The position numbers were made by a program, and so were the translations under genes. 64,000 nt of DNA from Melastoma dodecandrum (Eukaryota > Streptophyta > Magnoliopsida > Myrtales > Melastomataceae): contig JARUPY010000396.1 of assembly GCA_029817715.1 (NCBI GenBank), forward strand, positions 1,426,001-1,490,000. The letters are read 5' to 3'. Each line of letters opens with the position of its first letter. The stretch's first letter is position 1. Under the pieces are notes generated by a model. The model saw nothing but the letters and a program-made list of their open reading frames with translations, was not told the origin of the DNA and searched no databases. Shown in pieces: positions 22,800 through 33,749 of this stretch.

Positions 22800-25700
22800 A
22801 AAGGAAGAGGCTATGCAGTCGCTGATATTCTCCAGCGACTTCAGGAGTATGTTAGGAAGTCTAGGAAATTAGGTTGCCAAATAAGCAATGTAAATGCTGA
22901 GGCTAGCTTATCTAAGTCCATTAATACCGATTTCGGCGGTGTCCAGGGGCGCGAGTCACTTATGATGCCATGTGACCCGCTTGTAAGTGTCAATTTAGGC
23001 GAGGAATCTAGCCCTCGGATCGTTTTCGTTAGTTCTTCAATGAATAAAGAACTTTTCAATTCTATTAAGGCTACTCTTGAAGAATTCAAGGACTGTTTCG
23101 CCTGGGACTATACTGAAATGCCTGACCTAGATCGCCGACTTGTAGAGCATAAGTTGCCAATCAAAGCAAGATTTAAACCAGTCCAACAGGCACCAAGGAG
23201 AATGACTCATGAAGTCACTCAGGCAGTATTCGAAGAAGTCAAGAAGCTCTTTAAAGCTGGGTATATAAGAACATCGAGGTACACCGAGTGGATATCCAGC
23301 ATAGTCCCTGTCATCAAGAAGAATGGCAAGATTAGAGTCTGCATCGACTTCAGAGATCTAAATCGTGCTACTCCAAAGGATGAATATCCCATGCCCATTG
23401 CAGACGACTTAGTCGATAAGACTGCAGGGCACCAAATTATGTCATTCATGGATGGTTTCTCAGGATATAACCAAATTTTCTTGGCTGAGGAAGATATCCA
23501 TAAAACCGCGTTCAGATGTCCCTTAGGCATTTTTGAGTGGGTAGTCATGCCGTTTGGGCTCAAAAACGCTGGTGCAACCTACCAACGAGCTATGAACGCC
23601 ATTTTTGATGCTTCGATTGCCAAAACAGTTGAGGTGTACATAGATGATATAGTGGTCAAATCAAAAGACGAGAGGTCGCATGTTAATGATCTTAGGAATG
23701 CTTTCATCCAAATGAGAAAGCATCAGCTCAAACTAAACCCTCTCAAATGTGCTTTCGGAGTAAGAGCAGGACATTTCTTAGGGTTCCTAGTTCATCAACG
23801 TGGCATAGAAGTCGACCAGAACAAAGTGAATGCCAGTCAAAGATTGAACCCTCCGAGTATCAAGAAGCAGTTACAGGCTTTCTTAGGAAGGGTCAATTAT
23901 CTCAGGCGATTTATTGGTAACGTCGCTGGACGGACAGAAGTCTTCTCGACTTTACTAAAGGCGAAGGGAAACTTTGTGTGGGGCGACGAACACCAGAAAG
24001 CATTTGAAGGCTTAAAGGAGTATTTAATGAAGCCGCCTGTACTTGCTCCTCCTCGGGTAGGAAAGCCTTATCTGCTTTATGTGGCAGCGACTGAATCAGT
24101 CATCGGAGCTATGTTAGCCCAAGAAGCGGAAGACAAAACTGAGAGAGCGGTCTACTATTTGTCAAGACAACTAACCGCTACAGAAAAACGCTATACAATT
24201 AAGGAGAAGTTATGCCTGTCAGTCTTTTATGCTGTTACTAAGCTAAGACATTATATTGGATCCCAAGAGGTTCATGTCATTACCAAGTCTCCAGTTATAA
24301 AGTACTTTTTTGAAAGTCCCCTACTGACTGGGAGAATTAGTAAATGGAGTTTAGTGCTATCCGCGTATGATCTACGATTCAAATCCCAACAGTCGGTGAA
24401 AGGACAGGCTCTAGCTGACTTCTTGGTGAGTCACGATCCATCCGTATCAATCGACCAAGAAGAATCCCTTGAAGACATCTGGCAGGGTTGGTTTGACGGA
24501 TCTTCGGCGAAACCCGGCGTAGGTATAGGCCTTCGTATACTTTCGCCACTAGGGAAAGATGTTCGTCTAGCGTATCGCTTGACAGCAACTCACACCAACA
24601 ATGCGACTGAATATGAAGCTTTGATCACGCTCCTGAAGGAACTGTTAACCTTAGGAGCCAAGAAAGCCACAGTAATGGGGGACTCTCAACTGGTGATTAA
24701 TCAGATGAATGGTACTTCTATATGCCAAGAGAAACTCACACCCTATCTTCAAGTCGCCCGCAAGCTAGTCGAGCGATTTGAAGCGATCACTTTCCTCTTT
24801 ATAGGTCGAGGGGAAAATACCATCGCTAACGACTTAGCCCAAAAGGCTTCAGGATACAAGGCCAAAAGAGGAAGTGATTGTATCCCAGAAATAGTTTCCC
24901 ACCTAGTTCCCCAAAGCGACGCGTTCACTCTGGACATAATGACAAGCGATAAGGATTGGAGGAAGCCAATCACCGATTTCCTTTCTGACCCAACACAAAA
25001 GGCGAGCCAAAGAATTAAGACTCAGGCTTTGTCGTACACCCTTATAGATGGGGTACTTTACAGAAAGACCAAGGAAGGAGTTCTGCTAAGGTGTGTCGAC
25101 TTAGACGAAGCGACCCCAATTATGTTAGAGACTCATCAGGGGTTATGCGGATCTCACCAATCTGGCACCAAAATGTCCTGGACTATCCAAAGACATGGTT
25201 TTTACTGGCCATCAATGCTAAAGAACTGCATAGAAATGGCTAGGGGATGCCAAGAATGCCAAAAACATGGTCCGGTGACAAGGGCCCCGGCGTCCGACTT
25301 GGTCTCAGTCATCAAGCCTTGGCCATTTAGGTCTTGTGCTTTAGATATAATCAGGGAAATTCATCCACACTCAAGTAAAGGTGACGCCTATGTTCTAGTC
25401 GCAACCGATTATTTTACTAAATGGGTCGAGGCTCAGGTTTATAAGAAGATCGATCATAAAGAAGTGATCGATTTTCTCAAATCATCCATCATCTATAGAT
25501 TTGGAATTCCCCAGAATATGGTAGTGGACAACGGCACCGCTTTCAATAATGAGAAAATGCGAGAATTCGCTACGGAGTTTGGTTTCTCAATCACCAACTC
25601 AACACCTTATTATCCTCAGGCGAATGGATAGGCTGAAGCAACCAATAAACTCATAAAGAACAATATTCAGAAAATGGTTGGTGCAAATCCAAGAGAATGG

Positions 25701-26249
25701 CACAAACTATTACAAGACACTTTGTGGGCTTTAAGGGTTACTAAGAGAGAAAGCACAGGGGAAACCCCTTTTTCACTAGTATATGGGCAAGATGCCGTCC
25801 TACCTATTGAGGTTCGATACAAGTCGCTCAGGGCGACTCACCCTGATTTACAAGACGAAGCAATGTACCTCGCTTTGGAAGAATTAGAGAAGAAGCGACT
25901 TGATGTAATAGACCGACTCGATGTGCATAAACAAAGGATTGCTAGGCATTATAATAAAAGAGTTGTCCATAAGCACTTTAAAGTGGGCGACTTGGTTTGG
26001 AAGATGGTGCTACCCCTTAAATCGAAAGACCAAGTTTTGGGTAAATGGTCCCCTAATTGGGAAGGTCCATATGAGGTATGTGAAACGTACTCATCTAACA
26101 GTTATCGGCTTATGACGAGAAGTGGGGTCAGGCATCCATTAAAGGTTAATTGTAAATATCTCAAACCCTATCGCGTGACTATCTGGGAAGCTCACCATAA
26201 ATTACTAAAACAAAGGACTCCATTAATTTGGGAAACGCTTAATTCCTAA
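22800..26249 (+). pseudogene. Pol: RT, RNase H, archaeal-type RNase H, integrase (one in-frame TAG)
   Basis: One frame runs from about 22,680 to 26,249, interrupted only by TAG at 25,629-25,631. RT has the palm motif VYIDDIVVKS and MPFGLKNAGATYQRAM. The first RNase H has lost its first catalytic Asp (LLYVAATESVIGAML). A second RNase H follows with intact motifs (WFDGSSAKPG, NNATEYEAL, GDSQLVINQMNG), the Tat hallmark. Integrase has the HHCC zinc region (THQGLCGSHQSGTK, CQECQKHG) and the core DNGTAFNNEKM; the TAG falls in YYPQANG just before the third catalytic residue (E of A-E-A). The C-terminal part continues to 26249. Apart from this stop, pol is nearly intact, so loss of function is recent. 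Confidence 0.92.
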
Positions 26250-26376
26250 GAAATCGCGCTATGCTTCAAATGACGTTGTCTGGAAAAATGAATCGTGCGT
26301 AGTGGGCAGAAATTCATTTGGGACACAATGCACTTGCTTTATTGAATAAAATAAAACAATGAAATTGCATTGTTGG

Positions 26377-29300
26377 TTACAAATTTAATTTCCATAACCC
26401 GCCAACTTCTCTGAAATCGAGTACAAGGGATTTACGAGCGCGCCGCTTCGCGTTCAACTTGTTTCGCTGGGCATAAAGATCGACGACCTTTTCTCTATTC
26501 TTCTCAGCATTGGCCTCCAGCTCCTCGATTTCTTGAGTATTGATCGACGCAAGCTGCTGAGTCAGGTCATTCTTGAGGTTCGTATAGAACTCTATTTGTC
26601 TCTCTGCCTCGGTCAGCTTCTCTTGCACGTCGACCAAACGATGGCGGGCATCCTGTGCAGCTTTAGAGGCCTGCCCTCGAGCTTCATTAATCAACTGAAT
26701 CTTCGAGTCAGTCGATTCCAAGGTGAGCAGGTCGGCGTCGTAATCCCTCCAGCGGGTCCAGTACGTCGACCTGAAGCTCTTGCAGGCCCCCAATATTTCG
26801 TCCGTGACCCGAGGGGAAGCCTTGATTCTCTTCAACAGCTTCTGCATCCTCCTGAATTCGTTGACGCCTAAGGGGTCGACGAGCAGAAGTTGGCAAAGCT
26901 CTTCGATATCCTCGTGGAGCTTCACCCACGGGTCTTTGGTTGACTTAGAAGTCGCTGCAGCAGGATCCTGAAGAATAAGAGGCAAAATATTGTTAAACAA
27001 TACCCTAAAAGGCCAACGACTTCGTATGACCAAGTACTTACTTCTGGAGGCAATTTATCCCCGGAGCTCTCATCCGAAGAAGAAGGGGGAGTAGGAATCT
27101 TTTGTCGGCCAGCAGGCACCTTCACCCTCTTCGGATGAGCCTATAAAGAAGAATACAAATATCTCAATCAAAATCGCAATGTTATGTTCTGTTTAAAACA
27201 AGAACACATACCATCGCTGGTGTAGGAGTTTGGACTGGAGAAGAAGGAATAGCTTGATTTTCCCCCTCATGGGTCGACCGGGTCGGTGGGTCGACCAGGA
27301 TCGCGACATCCAGAACAGCCTGTTCTTCTTGAACCAAGGCCTCAGGGATGTGCTGTTCCTGAAACGGAGTACGACGCAGAACCAAAAGTTCATATATGAA
27401 CTAAAGTAAGGATACACCAGCTTAGAACTAAATTTACCTTGGCGACTGAAGCCTTTGTACTTTTGTCCAAGGCATGGGAGATAAGCTGGTGGTCATCCTC
27501 AGCCTCTCCCTAGACAATATAGTATGGGTCAGATATGAAAACTCAAAACAAAACTAGAGTCATCAGAGTCTTACCTCTGCGGCCAATCTTTGTGGAGCGT
27601 CGACTACAGCTAAAGACACTGGCACCGCAGCTGGTGCCTTGGTAGATGGGGTCGCCGCTGAAGTGGTTGGCGACCTAGATGGGGTCGCCGCGGCTGCAGT
27701 TGGCGATTTGGATGGGGTCGCCGCCGCAACAGCTGGCGACCTGGACGGGGTCGCCGCTGCAGTAACTGGCGACCTATGAGAGGAAGTCGCCACCTTCACC
27801 AGCCTTTTCCTCTGAGACAGAGGCATCTCTTCAAGATCTATTTCCTCGGCCGCCTTGCGCTTTGGGGCGCTTTTAGATCGAGCCTTAGAGGGACCACCTG
27901 CGGCTATTTCCCTGGGGCTCGCAACTTTAGCCTTCCCCTTGCTGGTCGACTTGAGTCTAGAAGGAGCAGGAGCAAGGGGGGCTTTAGGCTTGGGTTTTCC
28001 AGGGCCCCGAGGAAGCGTTGATCCTGAAAAGGAGAAAGCTTATAATTAAATATTAAGAAACCAATACTTTTAGAGTAAAGCTAAGTCTTTACCTTTTGCT
28101 TTGATGTGCGCGTCATCTACGTAAAAATCAGGCTCCTTGGAAACCTCCAAGAAATGCATCAGGACCCGCAGCTCTTCATAGGTAGTCGACCACAGCACAG
28201 TGAAGAACTGTGTGGCGAAACAGGCAGAAGTATCATATGGGAATTCCATCTGGGAGAGCTGCGTCTTGCGATTGAGCAAGTCGAGGGTCTTCGAGTCAAT
28301 TGACTTGCACGCAATCCTCTTCGTCCTGTCCCCGTACAAGCCGCCGGCAGGGTCAGCAAGTGGAACTGCTACACTCTGGATAAACCCAAACTGCCTTGCA
28401 CACAGTTGAGGGTTATAGACTTCAAAAGTCAGGTAGCCATCGAAAATGACTGGCAGATCTCTGCTGGTCAGCACTCCATTCCAGAAGCCACGAGCATTTT
28501 GAGGATTGATTTCCTGAGCAAGCGTCTTGCCGCCTGGAAAGGGTGCCCAGTCGCGTCGATCTACCCTGCCGAAGTCGACTATGTGCTTTAGGTGGCCTGT
28601 GATCGATGTCATAAGCCATTGATCCTTACGCTGGCAGCACTGATCTAAGATGGTCTCCCCATAATAGGAGGATTCGAGGGGCGAAGAAGGGCCCTTGAAC
28701 CCAGTCAATCCTGGCATCCACATGGCCGACCAGAGATGAACTAACCAGAGCAACCCTCCTGCTGGATGTTTTGGAAATGGCTTGATTTGAGACGTCGCTC
28801 TGTCCAGATCATGATAAAGAAGACCCAAAACGAACGGGCCCCAGGAGATTTCTTCATTGGTCTCCCTCAGAAAATTGGCCACCGCATAAGAAGTGTGGCT
28901 AACCTTCTTCCCAGGGAAGCAATAAACAAATTTGCTCAACCAGGTGCTGAGGAACTCGACCTCTTCCCCGGCGCCAAAACCTTCAGTCGACAACTTCTCA
29001 TCTGACCTCTTGCTTGCTGAGGCTATTTTCAGATGCCTGTTCACCACCTCCATGTACTGAAGGGCGCCCTTGGGATTAATATCATCTACCTGAGAGTACT
29101 GTCGAACAGGGCGGCCATTGATTTTACACCTGGTCAAAATCTTCACATCTGCCAATGTAACAGACATAGGACCTTCCGGGAAATAGAAGCAGTTGACAGC
29201 AGAGTTCCAGAAAGGCAGCATGGCCGAACAAACCCTAGGATCACAGTTCTTGTCTGCCACGGACATTCTAAAGAATCTCAAAATCTTCTGATTCCTAAAC

Positions 29301-29599
29301 CTCTCTGTAAAATGCTCCTCCCACATCTCAAGCCAGTCTACCATCTCAGACTTAGATGCAGAAGGAAAACACAGGAAGGATCCCTGACCTTCCCAGTTGA
29401 GGGGATCGATGAAGTCGGGATGACAAATCGGGATAGGCTTCTCAGTGACGAGATAGTTGAGCGGCACCGTCTCCGGGAAAAGATGCTCCGGCAAGATAGG
29501 TCCAAGAGTGACGCCCGACCCCTGATCCTCTGCGACCGGAACGGGTCCAGGTGGTCCCGCGCGCAAAATATGGAACTCAAAACACTTGAAAGTTGACAT
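26377..29599 (-). CDS. Antisense cargo gene: plant mobile domain (PMD) plus coiled coil, six exons
   Basis: Minus-strand exons 29599-28093, 28023-27575, 27509-27438, 27358-27212, 27140-27042 and 26967-26377 join with GT/AG borders and correct phases into one 954-residue frame. Exon 1 holds a plant mobile domain (aminotransferase-like PMD; for example EGPMSVTLADVKILTRCKI at about residue 165, and HPAGGLLWLVHLWSAMWMPG). Exon 2 is a Lys/Pro/Ala linker with repeats of SPTAAAATPSR type. Exons 3-5 are acidic linkers. Exon 6 is a long coiled coil (about EARGQASKAAQDA to RNKLNAKRRARK). PMD proteins are known both as host genes (MAIN/MAIL type, linked to silencing and genome stability) and as transposon passengers. 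The role here is unknown. I chose the ATG at 29599 because the TATA box places the start of transcription about 10 bases above the other ATG (29689). Confidence 0.85.
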
Positions 29600-29723
29600 C
29601 TTTTTGAGGATCGAAGGAGTTTTGACAAGGGAGACGAAGGGTTTCTGAGAAACAAGGGTTTCTTGGAAAGACGGAGAAGTGTTGAGCAAGGAAGAAAAGT
29701 GCGGGAAAAGGATGATGACTCTT

Positions 29724-29735
29724 CTTTATATAGGG
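29724..29735 (-). promoter_or_regulatory. TATA box for the antisense PMD gene
   Basis: CCCTATATAAAG on the minus strand lies between the 3' LTR and the PMD gene. Transcription should start about 30 bases on, near 29,695-29,700, giving a leader of about 100 bases to the ATG at 29599. The promoter is therefore outside the LTR. Confidence 0.6.
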
Positions 29736-29772
29736 TATGATTTCTGCTGAGTCGGCATAGCCAACCCAGCAT

Positions 29773-29782
29773 AAAAGGGGGG
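29773..29782 (+). other. Polypurine tract of the Tat element
   Basis: AAAAGGGGGG lies four bases before the 3' LTR (29787), the expected place for the plus-strand primer. Confidence 0.85.
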
Positions 29783-29786
29783 CTTA

Positions 29787-30771
29787 TGTTGACATGGCAA
29801 ATAATTTTGGGCTTGGGTTTAGAACAAAGGCCCGGTAATCCCTCAAGATACAGTCGTCTAGGTCGACTCACGACGAAGTCGACTAGGTCGACTTAGGACG
29901 AAGTCGACTAGGTCGACTTATGGACGGAGTCGACTAAGTCGATTTATGAACGGAGTCGACTGAGTCGATTTATGAACGGAGTCGATTAGGTCGACTCACG
30001 ACGAAGGAATAAGGTAATCAAAGTCAACCAAGATGACTCAACAGTAGCTAAGTCTACTAGCAGGGTCAAGTCGACGGAATTCTGGGTAAGTCGACCAAGT
30101 CGGTCGTAGTCCGTACAGTCAAGTCGACAAGGTTGGAATAAGTTTATCACATTTGTTAAGGATCGTAACTGATCCTAATATCCAGGAACGTGATCCCATA
30201 GATCAAGGAGGTTGTTGAGACACTCCCACGATGTTAGGAATCACGATCTGCAACACGATCTATCTGTTACGTGTTAAACACGTACAAGTCCTCTATAAAT
30301 AGCAGAGGAATATTTCAAGACAAAGACACGACCATACACAGCCAAAGCTCTGAATTTTGTTCGTCAACCTTAGGAATTAGATACCTTGGCCCGGTTTATA
30401 GGTCAACTCCCCTTCCACCGGTAGAGTGAGCTCGTAGGGCCTTTACCGTCAATCCCCGCCAGCGACACCACCGACGGAGTGAGCTCTTAGGGCCTTCGTC
30501 ACAGCTTCTCGCCAGCGACCACCACCGACGGAGCGAGCTTCCAAGGCCTTCGTCATAAGTTCTCCGCCGTCACAGGATTCTACATCGTTGTCACAACTTG
30601 CCCCTTTTTCATTTCTTGATGGCTGTAAGCCTTTGTTCTTGATTCGTTCAGATTGTAAGACTTGCATTCTATTTTAAATAAAATTGTGCATCTTCTTACT
30701 GGCGACCACAACTTAATTCCTATGAGTCCTTTGCCAAATATTTCCGACGTGATCCGTTCTCTACGCGAACA
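29787..30771 (+). repeat. 3' LTR of the 12.9 kb Tat element
   Basis: Runs from TGTTGACATGGC to GCGAACA and is followed by the CCCTC target duplication (30772-30776). TATA motif at 30293-30302. Most differences from the 5' LTR are in the U3 tandem array (29,858-30,005). Confidence 0.95.
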
Positions 30772-30776
30772 CCCTC

Positions 30777-32529
30777 ATCTGATCGTCTTTTCTTTTTTCT
30801 TATTAACCAGCCACTGCACAGTGATCTGAAAACATGGAGGAACGATCCAAGCTCGACTTCCCTCGAAGCTTTCCCCTTTGAAAAATTGGCCTTCGATCCC
30901 CATCCTTTCTCTCGGCTGTCTGACGGACCTCCATCACCGTTCCCGTCTCTGGATCGTTCCTAGCCAAGGTAAGCAGGAATCAGCGCCATGGAAATCCCTT
31001 GATGATCAACCCAAGCGGAGTGCTCAACGACAACAGCGAGGGTAACACCATACCTCGAGCTGCGACAGTCTTCGACTCTCCTGGACGTAACAGCAGCGAC
31101 GACACTCGTCTCTCATGATGACCCCGACTCCATTGGCTGAGACCTGTGGCGATTGACGTCTCCCCGCTGCAGCGACGATAGCAAGTCCCTTTAGATGACC
31201 CGACCAACTTCACTTCTCTGCCTGTGGTGGAGGACCACGTCCGAGCTTCTCGCGGACGCGCGTTGGCGTCACGGGAAGCTCTCCTTTTACTTTGACTTGT
31301 TTCCTTTCAATGCGCAGGTATATACCATGGAGATGGGGACCCTTTCAGCCTCGCGATTGCAGTAAGCCCGGCAGCCGCAATTCTCCCCAATCATGGGAAC
31401 AGCATACAACTCCCTCGTCGTCTCCTGAGTTCGCCCTCAGCGACCGACGACACCAGCCAGTTGCAATCTCACCTCCCACTCACCCCATCGCGGTTCATGA
31501 AACCAGGATAGGGGTCCCAACCAAGGCGGCTCCCTGTTGTTTGGCTTCCGCAAGAATCAGACCCGTGGCTTCTCTTCCCTTGCTCCCGCTGATAACCAGC
31601 TGTGGAGACGCCCACATTCCCAGCCTCCGACCATGGTGTTAGTCCTCCGGTCGACACTCACAGCGAATAAGGAGCTCTTGGATGACAACATCAGACGCCC
31701 CTCTCCGACCATCTCAGCTATTCTTCAACTGCTCTAGCGGCTCCAGCAGCCACGGACCTCCCGGCCATCAGCAGCAACCGCGGCTACAACAGCAACCTGT
31801 TCAGCCGCATCAGACCAACTCCAGTTGCTCTGCCGCAGCAGCACCATCCCTGGCGCCAAAGCTGCCGTATTTTTTTAATACCATCCACCATGCACCAGCG
31901 ACGACCACCCGCAGCGGTGAATCTCCAATCTTGCTCCTGCATCAGTGACACTCCTCCCCAGCCATCTCGCCTCAACGGGGTCTAGACGTGATGACATGTT
32001 CGTGTGGGGTGGTGGCTTGATTTCTCCAACTCCCAGCAACCCAAGACCACGTCGCTGCTGCCGTCGTCCATAGCTCCGCTGCTGTCACTGCTGGGAAAAC
32101 CTTCTCTAACCCCGATCAGGCTCCTCGACAACGCTTTCAACGGCCATCTCCCTGAAGCTGCCGCTTACCAAGCTCTCCAGATCCCGCTTCCCCCAGCGTC
32201 AACAACACGGATCCGGCCACAGCGAAACCAGCGGCGACTCCACCTCCTCTCTCCACCCGAGAAGCAGCAGATTGGGTTTGGGTATTACTCCTTTCGGTAT
32301 TAGCCGTGGCAGAAGAGCAGGGGATGTCGACGTCCGTGTCGTCGATTCGCTTCAACGGTAGCCCTGACTTCGGGAGCACACCCCAGGATCGACCTCCTCT
32401 CGGTGAGTCTTCGATTGAAGGAACTCTCATGAACCCACGCTGGAGTTTTGAGGATCGGGGATTCCCCTTTCTTTCAATCGCTTCAATCCAACGGTGAATA
32501 CAGACCCCCTTTAATTATTATGGATAATT
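30777..32529. other. Unassigned GC-rich DNA
   Basis: Several overlapping open frames exist on both strands, but base composition (CAG/CCA-rich stretches around 31,680-31,880) explains them. None shows a recognised domain. It continues the locus that the 12.9 kb element interrupted. Confidence 0.4.
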
Positions 32530-33749
32530 TGTTGAGATGTAAAAAATCTCCGCCTCAAGCTCGTAAATTTAGGTTATTTTATGCACAAAGTTTCGTTAAC
32601 TCATAAAGTCTACCATGACAATGACAGAAGGTTTGAACCTAATTAACATGTAGCTCAAAGGTTCGGGGATATTTGGAGTCTTTACAAGCACACTTTTATG
32701 TGAGCCAGTCATAGAAGTGCTAAGTCTACGAAAAATCGTCGGGATCAGAGTTTACGAAAATCTGAAAAGATTTTGACTTCGATATTTTCAGAAAAAGGTA
32801 ACGGAGCCATACGATTTTCAGGTGGAGAAAATTTAGGGACATGTCTTTAGTGATAGAGCAACGTCTATCGAGATCAAGTTGTTTCCGAGTTTTCTGAAAG
32901 TCAATTAAGAAGGCCATGATCAATAAAGATATTCTAAGAACATGTCGTACATCCTAAATACGTCAAAAATTCAGTATAAAAAGAAGAAGATCTTCCCGAG
33001 AAAAGACCGACAATTATCTAAGGCCAATAGCGTATTGTTTGTCACCTTTTAGATTTTTAGTTATGAAGCGTCCAGACCAGGGTGAGCTCTAGGGCCCTTA
33101 GTATCTTTCCACTGTCAGGGTGAGCTTCCAGGCCCTTGACAACCATATTCCGCCTTCATTCTACCGTCAGGGTGAGTTTCCTGGCACTTGACGCCAAAAT
33201 TCCGCCTTCACTTCACCGTCGGAGTGAGTAATCGTAGCTTTGACATCCAATCTCCGCCTTCACTCCACCGTCAAGGTGAGCTTCCAGGCCCTTGACACCA
33301 GAACTCCGCCTTCCTTTTATCGTCAGGGTGAGCAACCATAGCCTTGACGCCAAAATCACGCCTTCACTCCATCGTCAGGGTGAGCAACCGCAGCCTTGAC
33401 ACAGAAATTTCGCCTTCAATCCGTCACTAGGGTGAGCTCGTAGGCCTTTAGTATCCACATCCATCACTACCTTTAACCATACTCCGTCAGCCACAACTCT
33501 AGAGACCAGATTCCACCACTCCAGTCCTCAAGTCTACGACACCAGCAGCGAGTCTACGACATCACCACCATCCACATCACCAACCTTTTCATTGTTTTTA
33601 TGGCTGTAAGATTTTCAATTTTATTGTAAGACATTGTTTGACATCGTCTATTAATTCAATTCATCTATTTCATTTACTGGCGACCACATCTGAACTGCTG
33701 TGAGCGAACTGCCAAATATTCTCGACGTGATCCATTTTCAACGCGAATA
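32530..33749 (+). repeat. LTR (solo or broken element) related to the Tat element LTR
   Basis: The right 150 bases follow the U5 end of the 12.9 kb element's LTR: GGCTGTAAG, TTACTGGCGACCACA, GTGAG, TTGCCAAATATT, CGACGTGATCC and ACGCGAA. The left edge TGTTGAGATG (32530) is a plausible LTR start. The middle holds a tandem array. No primer site or coding region follows in this orientation: the next bases belong to a minus-strand gag. Confidence 0.65.
33070..33445 (+). repeat. Tandem array inside the LTR, unit about 60 bp
   Basis: About six or seven units of the form CCGTCAGGGTGAGCTTCCAG, then GCCCTTGAC, then a short variable part, then CCGCCTTCA. The same theme (GGAGTGAGCT...GGGCCTTCGTCAC...CCGCCAGCGAC) occurs in two or three units in the 12.9 kb element LTRs, so the array expanded here. 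Confidence 0.85.

Larger units (their letters stand above)
17887..30771 (+). mobile_element. Complete Tat-lineage Ty3/Gypsy retrotransposon (12,885 bp) with antisense cargo gene
   Basis: Two similar LTRs (986 and 985 bp), TG...CA ends, a 5 bp CCCTC duplication (17882-17886 and 30772-30776), a primer-binding site and a polypurine tract define the whole element. Gene order is gag, protease, RT, RNase H, second (archaeal-type) RNase H, integrase. The second RNase H is the hallmark of the Tat branch (Ogre, Retand and relatives). Between integrase and 3' LTR lies about 3.4 kb holding a spliced gene on the opposite strand. Sense coding capacity is broken by frameshifts near 20,030 and 22,790, stops between 21,606 and 22,036, and a TAG at about 25,629. 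By eye the LTRs differ at roughly 1-2% of sites, so the insertion is fairly recent. Confidence 0.95.

Noticed and set aside
30777..32529. Several open frames of 60-116 residues on both strands in GC-rich DNA
   Set aside because: Low-complexity Ser/Pro/Gln composition, no start context, no domain, and frames overlap on both strands, as expected from base composition.
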